Under the pieces are notes generated by a model that saw only the letters and a list, made by a program, of their open reading frames with translations, did not search any database and had not been told where the DNA came from. A stretch of DNA of 55,945 nucleotides from Acidimicrobiales bacterium (GTDB taxonomy: Bacteria; Actinomycetota; Acidimicrobiia; Acidimicrobiales; Aldehydirespiratoraceae), in assembly GCA_029263215.1 (NCBI GenBank), contig JAJCXY010000098.1:1-55945 (forward strand), written 5' to 3'. Position numbers and translations under genes: made by a program. Below are positions 1 to 9,099 of the stretch, piece by piece; the first letter of the stretch is position 1; each line of letters begins with the position of its first letter.

Positions 1-1023
1 GATCGTCTTGAAGCCGTCGAGATCGATGAAGAGCACACCGATGGGCTGGAGGGTTCGGCGGGAGATGGCGAAGGCCTGGTCCATCCGATCGAGCAGGAGG
101 GCCTTGTTGGGTAGGCCGGTGAGTTCGTCGTGGAACGCCTGCTTGATGAGGCTCTGTTCGGTTTCTCGCTGAGCGGTTATGTCGCGACTCGATGATTGGA
201 GCTGGCCCACCTCGCCATCGGGATCGCGAATGGGCGTGATCGCGGTTTCGAACCATCGGTAGCTGCCATTGCGATGGCGAAGGCGATGGCGGAACCGGGT
301 GGGTTCGGTGCCTCGCCGGGCTGAGTCTTGTAGAGCCTGAACGAGTGCGTCGCGGGTGTTGGCGTGGGCGAGATCGACGGGATGGATCCCCGTGAGCGAA
401 GCGGGCTCGATGTCGAGCAGGCGGCGCGCGGATGGCGACACGTAGGTGAATGTGCCGTCGGGCTCGTGCAAGCAGACGAGGTCGGAGGTGTATTCGGCCA
501 CTGCCTGGAAGATGTCTTCGGCTTCGGCGAGTTTCTGGGCCGTGGCGGCGATGATCGCCTCGGTCTCCTGGCGGTCGGTGAGACTGTGGAGTTCGGCCAG
601 TAGCACCACGGTGGTGGAGGTGTCGTCGTTGACCGGGGTGACTCCGACTCGAAGGGGACGGGCGTCGGTCTTGCCTATGTCGATGGTGCGCGATCCCGCC
701 CGCCCCCCGGCGCACGATTCGATGAGGGGAGCGAGAACGGTGTCGGCGTCGGGGATGTGCCAGAGGGCGTCGTTCCAGAGGGGGCGGCCTCTCATGGAGT
801 CGCGGTCGATGTCGAGTTCGGAGAGCGAGTCGTTGCCATCGAGCACTGTGCCGTCGAGGTCAACGAGTAGCGCGGGGCCAGGGAGCTGGCTCAACGCCAC
901 CCTCATCTGGAGGCTTCGCGTGAGGTCATCGACGTCGGGGTCGGTGAGGTGGGCGAGGCGCGTCAAGACATCGGTTCGGGCTCTTTCGCCTGCCGCGGCG
1001 GCGGTGTGGCGCGTCTCGATCAA
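1..1023 (-). CDS. PAS-GGDEF diguanylate cyclase, C-terminus cut off by window edge
   Basis: About 341 codons are visible; the rest lies beyond position 1. An N-terminal region holds a PAS-like segment (LVDLDGTVLDGNDSLSELDI). A clear PAS domain follows (YTSDLVCLHEPDGTFTYVSP, then RHRNGSYRWFETAITPIRD). The start of a GGDEF domain comes last (FHDELTGLPNKALLLDRMDQ, then GVLFIDLDGFKTI), and the GGDEF signature itself is outside. By family the protein would make cyclic di-GMP in response to a PAS-sensed signal. No transmembrane segment is visible. The frame is closed upstream by a stop near 1072, and the only plausible start is TTG at 1023, preceded by AGGAG with a 6-nt spacer. I saw no partner gene. 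Confidence 0.85.
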   Translation of the reverse strand, partial: MIETRHTAAAAGERARTDVLTRLAHLTDPDVDDLTRSLQMRVALSQLPGPALLVDLDGTVLDGNDSLSELDIDRDSMRGRPLWNDALWHIPDADTVLAPLIESCAGGRAGSRTIDIGKTDARPLRVGVTPVNDDTSTTVVLLAELHSLTDRQETEAIIAATAQKLAEAEDIFQAVAEYTSDLVCLHEPDGTFTYVSPSARRLLDIEPASLTGIHPVDLAHANTRDALVQALQDSARRGTEPTRFRHRLRHRNGSYRWFETAITPIRDPDGEVGQLQSSSRDITAQRETEQSLIKQAFHDELTGLPNKALLLDRMDQAFAISRRTLQPIGVLFIDLDGFKTI

Positions 1024-1132
1024 GAGTGCTCCTGTGGGCGTGCGAGCGATGGAGAATGAGCGGGTCTCACCTCACGCGAAAGGTACTCACAGGAATCGCG
1101 CGGGCGGTGGATGCTTACGCGCGGTGAGCGGT

Positions 1133-1153
1133 TCAACCACTGAGGGTGGTTGA
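1133..1153. repeat. 8-bp perfect inverted repeat in the dpp/GGDEF intergenic region
   Basis: TCAACCAC (1133-1140) and GTGGTTGA (1146-1153) are exact reverse complements around a 5-nt centre. The site lies in the 245-bp gap between the divergent GGDEF gene and the peptide ABC operon, so it could be a regulator site for either. No T-run follows, so a terminator is less likely. The rest of 1024-1268 holds no gene that I can support. Confidence 0.45.
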
Positions 1154-1268
1154 GGCAAGACTCTTCGCCGCCGGTTGGGGTACTCGAATTGAGGGCGGTG
1201 CGGGCCCAAATGATAGACCTGCCAACGCTGCAGGCGAGCCCCCCTGGCCCGCGGTTCCCGGAGGAAAC

Positions 1269-3026
1269 ATGCGCACGAATTCGCTGCACCCGACACTCGT
1301 CAACCTGGTCGCCCTGCTCGCCACCTTGGCGCTGCTCGCCTCTGCGTGCGGTGGCGGCGACGACGACAACTCCGGCCCCAGCGAGACCGACGACTCGGCG
1401 GGAGACGACTCCGATGGCGACGACACCGGCGATGACGACGCCGGAACCGCGGTGACTCCCACGGTCGCGCCCGTGCCCGAAGAGGATGTGGATCCCGACG
1501 CGATCGTGACGGGTGGCACCCTCCGGGTGGCCTTGGAAGCCGAATCGGACGGTCTCAATCCGGTAGCCAACAATTTCGCCCAATCCGCCTACATGGTGGG
1601 CTTCGCCCTGATGGAACCACTCGCCTATTACGACGAGGCCGGCAACTGGTTTCCCTGGTTGGCGGAGTCGTTCACTCGGGTGGAGGGCACCAACTCCTGG
1701 CAGATCAAGCTGCGCGAAGGGATCCTCTTCCACGACGGCAGCGAGCTCGATGCCGACGACCTCGTTGCCGGTTTCGAGGCTCAGCTGGCCGACCCGGTGA
1801 TCTCCCTGGCGGTGGGGCCCAGCTATCCAGCGGAGAACGCCGTCGAGAAGCTCGACACCTACACGGTTCAGTTCAATCTCATCAGGCCCAGCGCTCACTT
1901 CCCGACGGCTGTCACCGCCCAGCTCGGCATGGTGGTGTCAAGCGAGTACATCGCAGCCGCGGCGGCTGATGCGTCGCTCAACCAGAGCCCGGTGGGAACG
2001 GGTCCCTTCCGGCTCGTCAGCCGCACCCAGGACGACGTCACGATCGTGGAGCGCAACCCCGACTACTGGAGGGGCGCCGACACCGTCCACCTCGATCGGG
2101 TCGAGTTTCACGTCCACACCGATACAGCCGTGGCGGCCGATCTCGTGGCCGCCGGCGATCTCGATGTCGTGATCTCTTCCAATGCCGACGCGATCCTCAC
2201 CATGCGCGAGGCAGACGGTGTGGTCACCATAGAGAACCTGCTCGGTGCGGAAAACGACATCATGCTCAACACCAGGGCTGTGCCTTTCGACGACATCCGG
2301 GCCCGCCAGGCCCTCACGTTCTCCGCCGATCGCGAAAGCTATGCAGCACTGATCAGCCAGGGCACTTCGCCCCTCGCCGACTCGATGTTTCACCCAGATC
2401 TGATCTGGAACAACCCCGCTGTCGTGCAAGAAGGCAACCAACCAGAGCTCGCCCAGCCACTCGTCGACGCCTACTGCGCCGACCTTGCGGAGAACTGTTC
2501 CGACGGCAAGATCAACATGGAGCTCCAGTACTCCGGGCCATCGGTGCTCCAGACCCGAATCGCCGACCTCCTCAGTGCAGGATGGGAACCCTTCTTCAAC
2601 ATCACCATCGAGGAGCTTCCCCAGGATCAGCACATCGTCGATGTGATCACCGGCGCCTACAACGTCGTTACCTGGCGCCAGTTCGGTGCGGTCGATCCCG
2701 TCACCGAGGTGATCTGGCTCGAATGCGCCACCGCCGAGGGATTCCTCACCATCAACTGGGTGCGAGTCTGCGACGAAGATCGCGATGCGCTCCTCTTCGA
2801 ACAGAGGGCAACGGCCGATCTCGATCGCCGGGTCGAGATCTGGCACGAGATCCAGCAGTCGATTCACGACACCTACTCCTACATCTTCATGACCCACGCC
2901 AACTGGACCATGGGCCTCAGCGAAAGCGTCCGCAACATATGTGGCCAGGAAGGCCCCGACGGTGTGGTGCTGTTCTGCAACAACGGTGGGGTCACCTTCC
3001 TTCACGGTGTGTGGCTCTCTGAGTAG
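1269..3026 (+). CDS. Extracellular solute-binding lipoprotein, family 5 (oligopeptide/dipeptide ABC importer)
   Basis: 585 aa. ATG 1269 is preceded by GGAGGAAAC and begins a lipoprotein signal (MRTNSL, a hydrophobic stretch, lipobox LASAC). The in-frame start further upstream at 1146 would bury that signal. An Asp/Ser/Thr-rich linker of about 60 residues follows. The family-5 core begins at GGTLRVALEAESDGLNPV, with FALMEPLAYYDE, the WQIKLREGILFHDGSEL block and GTGPFRLVSR, all typical of DppA/OppA-like proteins. It would bind peptides or other ligands outside the membrane and deliver them to the permeases encoded immediately downstream. The ligand cannot be told from sequence. It is the first gene of a five-gene operon. 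Confidence 0.9.
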   Translation: MRTNSLHPTLVNLVALLATLALLASACGGGDDDNSGPSETDDSAGDDSDGDDTGDDDAGTAVTPTVAPVPEEDVDPDAIVTGGTLRVALEAESDGLNPVANNFAQSAYMVGFALMEPLAYYDEAGNWFPWLAESFTRVEGTNSWQIKLREGILFHDGSELDADDLVAGFEAQLADPVISLAVGPSYPAENAVEKLDTYTVQFNLIRPSAHFPTAVTAQLGMVVSSEYIAAAAADASLNQSPVGTGPFRLVSRTQDDVTIVERNPDYWRGADTVHLDRVEFHVHTDTAVAADLVAAGDLDVVISSNADAILTMREADGVVTIENLLGAENDIMLNTRAVPFDDIRARQALTFSADRESYAALISQGTSPLADSMFHPDLIWNNPAVVQEGNQPELAQPLVDAYCADLAENCSDGKINMELQYSGPSVLQTRIADLLSAGWEPFFNITIEELPQDQHIVDVITGAYNVVTWRQFGAVDPVTEVIWLECATAEGFLTINWVRVCDEDRDALLFEQRATADLDRRVEIWHEIQQSIHDTYSYIFMTHANWTMGLSESVRNICGQEGPDGVVLFCNNGGVTFLHGVWLSE

Positions 3027-3061
3027 GGTTCGAGCACCATGACCGAGAGGGGGGCGAACTC

Positions 3062-4066
3062 ATGACTCGGTTCATGATCAACAAGGTCGCCCAACTCCTA
3101 CTGGTGCTGTTGGCGGTCACCTTCCTCTCGTTCAGCGCGCTCAACCTGCTCGGTGATCCCCTCTTCAATGTCGTCGGACCCCTGGCCGAACTCGACTGCG
3201 ACGCAGTGGAAGCAGGCTTGATCGAAGACACCACCACCACGCTCAACAACCAGGTGGGTGATTGCGAGATCGTCGCCGAGGCCCGAGCGGTCTACCGCCT
3301 CGACGAACCGGTGATGAAGCGTTATGTCCTCTGGTTGGGCGACCTGATCTCCGGCGATCTGGGCACGAGTTTCAAGAACGACCTTCCCGTCACCGAGATC
3401 CTGAAGGACAAGTTTCCGGTGTCGATCATGTTGATGGTGATGGCCGAGATCGTGGCCCTCGGCTTGGCCATCCCGCTCGGGATATATGCGGCCTATCGAG
3501 CCAACCATCGCGCCGACCGGATCCTGTCGGTGGGGTCGTTCGGCGTGTTGTCGATCCCCAACTTCGCCTTGGGCGTGATCCTGCTCTACCTGTTCGCGCT
3601 CAAGTGGCAGATCTTCCCAGCCACCCACGACGACTCCTCGTTCTTCGCCGAGATGAAATCTCTGTCGTTGCCGGCAATCACCCTTGGAGCGGGCCTCGCC
3701 GCCACCTACCAGCGCCTGCTGCGCACCGACCTCCTCACCACCCTTCAGGAAGACTTCGTGCACATGGCCCGCGCCAAGGGCATGACCGACAGCCACATCA
3801 TGTGGCGACATGCCCTGCGGCCGTCGTTGTTCTCGATCATCACCGTTTTCGGGGTGAACACCGGAGCTCTCATAGGTGGCTCCCTGGTGGTCGAGCAGAT
3901 CTTCAGCATTCCCGGCGTCGGCCGTGAACTCGTGCAGGCCGTGATCCGCGACGACTTCCCGGTGGTGCTCGGTGGTGTGGTGGTGATCGCCAGCGGCTTC
4001 GTCGTGATCAACTTCGTGGTGGATCTCCTCTACTCCTGGCTCGATCCTCGGGTTCGAACGACATGA
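3062..4066 (+). CDS. ABC transporter permease, DppB/OppB type
   Basis: 334 aa with about six membrane segments, starting with LLLVLLAVTFLSFSALNLLG. The binding-protein-dependent transport domain carries the EAA-type loop around HMARAKGMTDSHIMWRHALRPSLFS, which contacts the ATPases. It starts 35 nt after the binding-protein gene behind a G-rich ribosome site. The first outside loop (about residues 30-95) is longer than in E. coli DppB and holds two cysteines in a Thr/Asp-rich patch; the related permeases of actinobacteria often carry such an insert. It partners with the 4063-4929 permease. Confidence 0.92.
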   Translation: MTRFMINKVAQLLLVLLAVTFLSFSALNLLGDPLFNVVGPLAELDCDAVEAGLIEDTTTTLNNQVGDCEIVAEARAVYRLDEPVMKRYVLWLGDLISGDLGTSFKNDLPVTEILKDKFPVSIMLMVMAEIVALGLAIPLGIYAAYRANHRADRILSVGSFGVLSIPNFALGVILLYLFALKWQIFPATHDDSSFFAEMKSLSLPAITLGAGLAATYQRLLRTDLLTTLQEDFVHMARAKGMTDSHIMWRHALRPSLFSIITVFGVNTGALIGGSLVVEQIFSIPGVGRELVQAVIRDDFPVVLGGVVVIASGFVVINFVVDLLYSWLDPRVRTT

Positions 4067-4929
4067 CCGAGATCATCGAGACCCCTCAGGTTCCCGAAGT
4101 TGTGCCGAAGAAGGTCCTCGGCGTGGCGTTCTGGGTGGCGATCGGATGGCTGTTCATCGTGTCGCTCATCGCTCTCCTGGCTCCGGTCCTGCCCATCGAT
4201 GATCCCGGCGAGATCGGGGCCGGAGGACCCCGTGAAGGGCCCTCGTGGGCCAACTGGTTCGGCACCGATGCCCTGGGTCGCGACGTATTCTCGCGCACCG
4301 CCTGGGGCGCTCGGATATCTCTGGTGGTGGGCTTGCTGGCCATCACTTTGGGGATTGTCGTGGGTGGCTCCCTCGGCATGATCGCAGGCTTCTTCCGGGG
4401 CTGGATCGACCATGTCATCAGCTTCGTGTTCTTCACCCTGTTGTCGTTTCCGGCTCTCGTGCTGGCCCTGCTCATCACCGCAACCTTCGATCGCAGCCTC
4501 CGCACGGTCAGCCTCACCCTCGGCGTTCTCGCCATCGCCCCGGTTGGTCGCCTGGCGCGGGCGTCCACCCTTGTGTTTGCAGAGCGCGAGTTCGTTCAGG
4601 CGGCGCGCGTGCTGGGAGCGAAGAGCCGTCGAATCATCGTCAAGGAGCTGCTCCCCAATGTCTTGATCCCGATGGGTGCCCTCTCGCTGCTCGGTATGGG
4701 GATAGCGATCGTTGCCGAGGGAGGGCTGGCGTTCCTCGGACTCTCGGTGGAGGGCGACGCGATCTCGTGGGGTAAGTCGATCGTCGATGGTTCCCAGTCG
4801 CGCGATCTGCAGAACAATCCCAATGTGGCGATGTTCCCTATCGGGGTGATGTTTCTCACCGTGCTCTCGCTCAACTTCGCCGGCGACCGGGTGCGGGAAT
4901 ACTTCGACGTCAAGGAATCGGCGTTCTGA
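4063..4929 (+). CDS. ABC transporter permease, DppC/OppC type
   Basis: 288 aa. ATG 4063 overlaps the stop of the preceding permease by 4 nt (ATGA), which implies translational coupling. The N-terminal segment (VAFWVAIGWLFIVSLIALLAP) is the usual OppC-N region. It is followed by WFGTDALGRDVFSRTAWGAR, the family hallmark, and an EAA loop at VQAARVLGAKSRRIIVKELLPN. It forms the membrane channel with the DppB-like subunit. Length and topology are normal for the family. Confidence 0.93.
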   Translation: MTEIIETPQVPEVVPKKVLGVAFWVAIGWLFIVSLIALLAPVLPIDDPGEIGAGGPREGPSWANWFGTDALGRDVFSRTAWGARISLVVGLLAITLGIVVGGSLGMIAGFFRGWIDHVISFVFFTLLSFPALVLALLITATFDRSLRTVSLTLGVLAIAPVGRLARASTLVFAEREFVQAARVLGAKSRRIIVKELLPNVLIPMGALSLLGMGIAIVAEGGLAFLGLSVEGDAISWGKSIVDGSQSRDLQNNPNVAMFPIGVMFLTVLSLNFAGDRVREYFDVKESAF

Positions 4930-4931
4930 CC

Positions 4932-5990
4932 ATGGCCGACACCCAACTCTCCGTCACCGATCTCCAGGTGAGGTTCCCTACCGACCGGGGTGTCGTCGAG
5001 GCGCTCAACGGCGTCTCGTTCGATCTCGAGAAGGGTCAGATGCTCGGGATAGTCGGCGAGTCGGGCTCGGGTAAATCGGTCACCGCCAAGACCCTCATGA
5101 ACCTCCTGCCTCGCACCGCGGAGATCGACGGTGAGGTGATATTCGAGGGAGAGGACGTGCGCGCCGTAGCGCGCGAGCGCCGCAAGCACTTCTGGGGCGT
5201 GAAGATGACCATGGTGTTTCAGGACCCCATGACTTCGCTCAATCCGGTGAAGCGATGCGGTGAGCAGATCGCCGAAACCCTGCGCTACCACCTGGGCCAT
5301 GGTCGCAAGATGGCCCTCCGCGGGGCGACCGATCTTCTCGGCCAGGTGGGAGTGCCCGAGCCCGCCAAGCGAGTTCACCAGTATCCCCACGAACTCTCCG
5401 GCGGACTTCGTCAGCGTGTCGTGATCGCCATGGCCTTGGCGTGTGAGCCTTCCCTGCTGATCGCCGACGAGCCCACCACTGCGGTTGATGTCACCGTGCA
5501 GAAGCACATCCTCGACCTGCTCGATCGACTGCGTCGGGAGAGGGAGATGTCGATGATCCTGATCACTCACGATCTCGGTGTGGCCCGTGGCCGTTGCGAC
5601 GACGTGGCGGTGATGTATGCGGGCAGGATCGTCGAGAGATCAGCCACCGAGACCCTGTTCAACGAATCGCGTCACCCCTATACCGATGCCCTGCTGAGAT
5701 CGATCCCCCACATCGACCAGCCGAGCCACACCCGCCTCGATCCCATTCCAGGTCGACCGCCGGAGATGATCAATCCTCCGGTGCGTTGCGCGTACGCGCC
5801 CCGGTGTCGCCATGCCCGAGAAGATTGCCTCACCTCCATCCCGACGATGGGGGGCGTGACAGGGGTGCACGAATTTGCCTGTCACCACCCGGCCAACACC
5901 GATCGTGGCGACGCCGCTCTGGCCGCCAATGTCGCAGTCGGCGTCACCCCGGCCGGACTCCACCTCACCGCCGGCGCCGGGAGCGAGTGA
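4932..5990 (+). CDS. Peptide ABC transporter ATP-binding subunit, DppD/OppD type
   Basis: 352 aa. It starts 2 nt after the DppC-like stop. Walker A is GESGSGKS, the signature is [15 protein letters not shown] and Walker B is [12 protein letters not shown], followed by the H-loop in LITHDLGVA. The C-terminal oligopeptide-transporter segment has the family cysteine spacing ([15 protein letters not shown]). One oddity is GLR in place of GQ in the LSGGQ signature, a change seen in some peptide importers. A further tail of about 30 Ala/Gly-rich residues follows the last Cys-His cluster. Confidence 0.92.
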   Translation: MADTQLSVTDLQVRFPTDRGVVEALNGVSFDLEKGQMLGIVGESGSGKSVTAKTLMNLLPRTAEIDGEVIFEGEDVRAVARERRKHFWGVKMTMVFQDPMTSLNPVKRCGEQIAETLRYHLGHGRKMALRGATDLLGQVGVPEPAKRVHQYPHELSGGLRQRVVIAMALACEPSLLIADEPTTAVDVTVQKHILDLLDRLRREREMSMILITHDLGVARGRCDDVAVMYAGRIVERSATETLFNESRHPYTDALLRSIPHIDQPSHTRLDPIPGRPPEMINPPVRCAYAPRCRHAREDCLTSIPTMGGVTGVHEFACHHPANTDRGDAALAANVAVGVTPAGLHLTAGAGSE

Positions 5991-6991
5991 TGGCCGGCAC
6001 AGGACGAGCTCCGCTCCGTGATCGCCCCGACATCCTGGTTCGGGTGGAGGACCTCACCGTCGAGTTTCCGGTGGGGCGCCACGAGGTTGTCCATGCCGTC
6101 AGCGGAATCAGCTTCGATGTGGCCGAGGGCGAGACTCTGGGGATCGTGGGCGAATCCGGGTGTGGCAAGTCGACCGTGGCTCGATCGATCATCCGGCTCA
6201 ACACCATCAAGAGCGGCCATGTCATCTACCACGACAAGGATCTGGCCACCCTGGAAGGCGAGGACCTGCGCAGGGTTCGTCCCGACCTCCAGATGATCTT
6301 CCAGGATCCGATCTCCTCGCTCAACCCCCGGCGTCGGGTGCGCGCCGTGATCTCGGAGGGCCTGTCCATCTGGGGTGACGACAAGGGCGTGTGGTCGCAG
6401 GACCGCATCGAGGAGTTGATGGTGGCGGTCGGGATCGACCCCGAGTTCGGAGAGCGACGGGCCCACCAGTTCTCCGGCGGGCAGTGCCAACGAATCGGAA
6501 TCGCCCGCGCCCTGGCCCTCGACCCCAAGGTACTCATCTGCGACGAACCGGTTTCGGCCCTTGATGTCTCGGTGCAGGCCCAGATCCTCAACCTGCTCGA
6601 GGAGATGAAGAGCCGCTACGGCCTCACCCTGATGTTCATCAGCCACGATTTGTCGGTCGTGAAGAATGTGAGCGATCGAATCATCGTGATGTATCTCGGA
6701 AAGGCCTGTGAGATCGGCACCGCCGACGAACTCTACGAACGGCCTCGCCACCCCTACACGCGCGCCCTGCTGGCATCGATCCCCGAACCGGCAACAACAG
6801 TGGATGTTGCAGAAGGCAACATCACCGGAGAGCTCCCCTCACCGATCAACCCACCCCGAGGGTGCCGCTTCCACACCAGGTGTCAACACGTCACCGACAT
6901 CTGCCGTGCCGAGGAGCCCCAGATGGTGGCGGTCGGTGGCGATCACTTCGTGGCCTGCCACCATCCTGTGGAAGTGGCCCTCGCTCTCTGA
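5990..6991 (+). CDS. Peptide ABC transporter ATP-binding subunit, DppF/OppF type
   Basis: 333 aa from ATG 5990, whose A is also the last base of the upstream TGA (TGATG overlap). An earlier in-frame start exists but would lie deep in the upstream gene and add about 130 low-complexity Arg/Pro residues. Motifs are Walker A GESGCGKS, signature [15 protein letters not shown] and Walker [13 protein letters not shown]. The C-terminal Cys cluster [15 protein letters not shown] is typical of OppF. It ends 11 nt before the convergent hydrolase gene, so the operon ends here. Confidence 0.93.
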   Translation: MAGTGRAPLRDRPDILVRVEDLTVEFPVGRHEVVHAVSGISFDVAEGETLGIVGESGCGKSTVARSIIRLNTIKSGHVIYHDKDLATLEGEDLRRVRPDLQMIFQDPISSLNPRRRVRAVISEGLSIWGDDKGVWSQDRIEELMVAVGIDPEFGERRAHQFSGGQCQRIGIARALALDPKVLICDEPVSALDVSVQAQILNLLEEMKSRYGLTLMFISHDLSVVKNVSDRIIVMYLGKACEIGTADELYERPRHPYTRALLASIPEPATTVDVAEGNITGELPSPINPPRGCRFHTRCQHVTDICRAEEPQMVAVGGDHFVACHHPVEVALAL

Positions 6992-7002
6992 GCCGGCGCC
7001 GC

Positions 7003-7980
7003 TCAGCTCCGAGCCCACACCGTCTTCGACTTGAGTGCCGACGCTTCAGCGATCGTCGGAGCGATGAGTTGGTCGTCGTGGAGCTTGCGCAGGTGGGCCA
7101 CCACCGAGCGGGCGGCAGGCTTGTGGAGAATCTTGGGAACGTCGGCGTAGAGCACGGCGACAATCTCAGTGGCCGACTTCGGACCGCTCGTCAGTTCGCC
7201 GAGGATCGCGGCCTCCCGAGCGAGTCGATGAGCGAGGAGGGCCTCCACGTAGGGCCGGGGATCATCGATCGGCGCGCCGTGGGTGGGGTAGAGGCGACGG
7301 TCGGTGCGGCTGAGGAGCAACTCCAGCGATCCGAGGTAGGCCGCGATATCGCCATCGGGGGGTGGGATGATCGTGGTGGACCAGCCCATCACGTGGTCGC
7401 CGGATAGAAGCGCCTTCTCCTCTCGGATGGCGAAGCAGAGGTGATTGGAGATGTGGCCCGGGGTGTGAAGGGCTTCCACGGTGTAGCCGGGGCCCTCCAC
7501 CACATCGCCGTGGCTCAGGGCGATGTCGGGCGCGAAATCGACGTCGGGGCGATGTTTCTCGGCGAACTCGGGGTCGTCGCTGATCGCCCCGTGGTCCTCG
7601 TCGTCATCATCATCATCGTCGTCATCGAGGTCGTCCTCATCCGCAGCCTGAGCGGGATGAGGTCCGAAGCCGAGGATCGGGGCCCCGGTGGCCTCGGCCA
7701 AAGCGGCGGCGGCGGGCGAGTGATCGCCGTGGGTGTGGGTGATCAGGATGTGACGAACGGTCTCGCCGTCGAGGGCCCTCAACAGTGCCTCGACATGAGC
7801 GGGCTCGCGGGGCCCGGGGTCGACCACGGCCACATCACCATGGCCGATGAGGTAGGTGCCCGTGCCGTGGAACGTGAATTTCGAAGGGTTGTTGCACACC
7901 ACCCGGCGAAGGAGGGGGGAGACTTCCACCGGCTCTCCGTAGTGGGGGTCGAACTCGGTGTTGAAGACCGGCGCGGCCAT
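7003..7980 (-). CDS. Metallo-beta-lactamase-fold hydrolase with an acidic insert
   Basis: 325 aa. The metal-binding motif is THTHGDH (residues 81-87), followed by HTPGHISNH, GDHVMGW and the late YPTHGAPI histidine. This pattern fits the glyoxalase-II/LACTB2-like branch. A C-terminal segment of about 80 residues (LTSGPKSATEIVAVLY onward) looks like the winged-helix tail of LACTB2 relatives. Residues 114-129 are almost all Asp/Glu and sit in a surface loop between the first metal motif and the next strand. ATG 7980 has GAGGAA upstream, and the gene follows the 86-aa membrane gene by 1 nt, so it is the last gene of a three-gene unit. The substrate is unknown. Confidence 0.85.
   Translation of the reverse strand: MAAPVFNTEFDPHYGEPVEVSPLLRRVVCNNPSKFTFHGTGTYLIGHGDVAVVDPGPREPAHVEALLRALDGETVRHILITHTHGDHSPAAAALAEATGAPILGFGPHPAQAADEDDLDDDDDDDDDEDHGAISDDPEFAEKHRPDVDFAPDIALSHGDVVEGPGYTVEALHTPGHISNHLCFAIREEKALLSGDHVMGWSTTIIPPPDGDIAAYLGSLELLLSRTDRRLYPTHGAPIDDPRPYVEALLAHRLAREAAILGELTSGPKSATEIVAVLYADVPKILHKPAARSVVAHLRKLHDDQLIAPTIAEASALKSKTVWARS
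7594..7641. repeat. GAY trinucleotide tract encoding a poly-Asp loop
   Basis: Sixteen consecutive codons of the hydrolase gene, read on the minus strand, are nearly all GAC/GAT/GAG/GAA and give an Asp/Glu run at residues 114-129. Several identical GAT or GAC codons sit side by side. This is a simple-sequence tract in which in-frame length variation by slippage is plausible. Confidence 0.75.
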
Positions 7981-7981
7981 C

Positions 7982-8242
7982 TCAGTTCCTCGCTTGGCGG
8001 GCGACTCGCCAGCCTATGAAGCCGACTCCGCCGGCCATGACGGCCAGAGTGAGTAGCTGGGCGTAGCCCCCGCGATCACCGGGATTCTCCGGCTCGGGAC
8101 CCGCCCCCGGCGACCCGATGATGCGGCCGGCATCGTCGAGAAAATCGGGGTCGGTGACCTGGGCTCCCAACGCGCTCACCGGGTCGATCATGACGATCGC
8201 GAAGGCACCCACAAGGGCGAGAGCCACCAACCAGCGCAGCAT
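7982..8242 (-). CDS. Small membrane protein of unknown function
   Basis: 86 aa. ATG 8242 overlaps the stop of the upstream lipoprotein gene by one base (TGATG). A hydrophobic N-terminus (LRWLVALALVGAFAIVMI) and a second membrane segment near the C-terminus (LLTLAVMAGGVGFIGWRVA) flank an exported linker of about 35 residues rich in Gly, Pro and Asp. I do not recognise a family. The coupling suggests that it works with, or is only co-expressed with, the lipoprotein upstream and the hydrolase downstream. Confidence 0.65.
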   Translation of the reverse strand: MLRWLVALALVGAFAIVMIDPVSALGAQVTDPDFLDDAGRIIGSPGAGPEPENPGDRGGYAQLLTLAVMAGGVGFIGWRVARQARN

Positions 8243-8991
8243 CAACCAAAGCCGAGCACTGCACCCCAGGTGGTGCCACAGATGGGCGCACTCAGGTCTT
8301 CGAAGGCGCTGGCATCGATGGCGGCGGGCGAGCTCAGCCCTGCCTCTTCCACGATGCAACGGGCGAGGTCGAGCTCTATGCCGAAGCTCTCGGCCAGGGC
8401 CTGAGCGACGATGTCGGTGATCTCATCGTCGCTGATACCCGTGTCGTCGTCGGTGACGCCGGAATCGTCGTCGGTGACGTCGCCAGGGTCGGGATCAGGG
8501 GTCTGATCCGGATCGGAGTCGGGTGTGTCGCCGACATCGGTGCTGGAGTCTGAATCGGGGTCGATACCGCAATACGCGCTGACCCGGTCGGAGGCCGCGT
8601 CGAACTCAGGATCGTCGAGGGCCGCGAGCCTTGGTTCGTCCTCGGGAATCTCGAGGAAGTTGTAGTCGTAGTCGTCGAGCACGTCGACAAAAGTCTGGAA
8701 GCCGCCGACCAGGGTGTCGATGTCGCCCCTGATCTCGGAGGGAGCGCCGATGGCGGCCCCCCGCATCAACTCGAGCGCTTCTTCGAAGTAGGCCCCGAGG
8801 CTGCTGAAATCGCCGCTGGAAAACGCGTCTTGGAACTGGAAGTCGATGCCGTCGAGCCGAGCTTCGATTTCTGCGTTGGAATCGCAGAAGTCGTCGCTGC
8901 TGCCGAGTCCGCTCAGGCTCGTGCCGCCGTCGTTTCCGCACGCGCCGGCCAACAGGCCCAGAGTTGTGATGAGAATCATGAATCGCCGCAT
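8242..8991 (-). CDS. Secreted lipoprotein with Asp-rich linker and C-terminal two-Cys domain
   Basis: 249 aa. A lipoprotein signal (MRRFMILITTLGLLAGAC) is followed by an alpha-helical region of about 110 residues, a low-complexity Asp/Ser/Thr/Pro linker, and a C-terminal segment of about 60 residues with two cysteines (DLARCIVEEAGL and SAPICGTTWG). That tail loosely resembles the C-terminus of the SLH protein at 10451-11329. No enzymatic motif is seen. ATG 8991 lies 6 nt after a TAGGGT box, so the transcript is probably leaderless. It is the first gene of the 8991-7003 unit. Confidence 0.7.
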   Translation of the reverse strand: MRRFMILITTLGLLAGACGNDGGTSLSGLGSSDDFCDSNAEIEARLDGIDFQFQDAFSSGDFSSLGAYFEEALELMRGAAIGAPSEIRGDIDTLVGGFQTFVDVLDDYDYNFLEIPEDEPRLAALDDPEFDAASDRVSAYCGIDPDSDSSTDVGDTPDSDPDQTPDPDPGDVTDDDSGVTDDDTGISDDEITDIVAQALAESFGIELDLARCIVEEAGLSSPAAIDASAFEDLSAPICGTTWGAVLGFG

Positions 8992-8997
8992 GTCCGA

Positions 8998-9003
8998 ACC
9001 CTA
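8998..9003 (-). promoter_or_regulatory. -10 box (TAGGGT) of the lipoprotein operon, leaderless
   Basis: On the minus strand TAGGGT ends 6 nt before ATG 8991, so transcription would start at or next to the start codon. There is no ribosome site. Confidence 0.6.
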
Positions 9004-9047
9004 GCCAGGAACACCGTGTCGATGGTTCCATGGCGAGCGGATGCCGC

Positions 9048-9053
9048 TACGGT
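9048..9053 (+). promoter_or_regulatory. -10 box (TACGGT) before a micro-ORF
   Basis: TACGGT ends 7 nt before ATG 9061, the same geometry as the other leaderless genes here. It is the likely promoter for the 9100-10458 gene, giving it a transcript with a short translated leader. Confidence 0.55.
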
Positions 9054-9060
9054 CGACGAC

Positions 9061-9087
9061 ATGAGGGCGGTTCGGCAGGTCTGCTGA
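9061..9087 (+). CDS. Possible leaderless 8-aa upstream ORF
   Basis: ATG 9061 opens a frame that encodes MRAVRQVC and stops at TGA 9085-9087. It is in the same frame as the downstream lipoprotein gene, whose ribosome site (GGGAGG) and GTG begin about a dozen bases later. The placement directly behind a TACGGT -10 box argues that ribosomes load on this ATG. It could couple or tune translation of the following gene, or be the decayed start of a formerly longer protein. There is no evidence of expression. Confidence 0.4.
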   Translation: MRAVRQVC

Positions 9088-9099
9088 AGGGAGGGCGAG

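Noticed and set aside
5440..5480. Damaged ABC signature (LSGGLRQR) as a sign of an inactive ATPase
   Set aside because: GLRQR in place of GQ is found in working peptide importers. Walker A, Walker B and the H-loop are intact.
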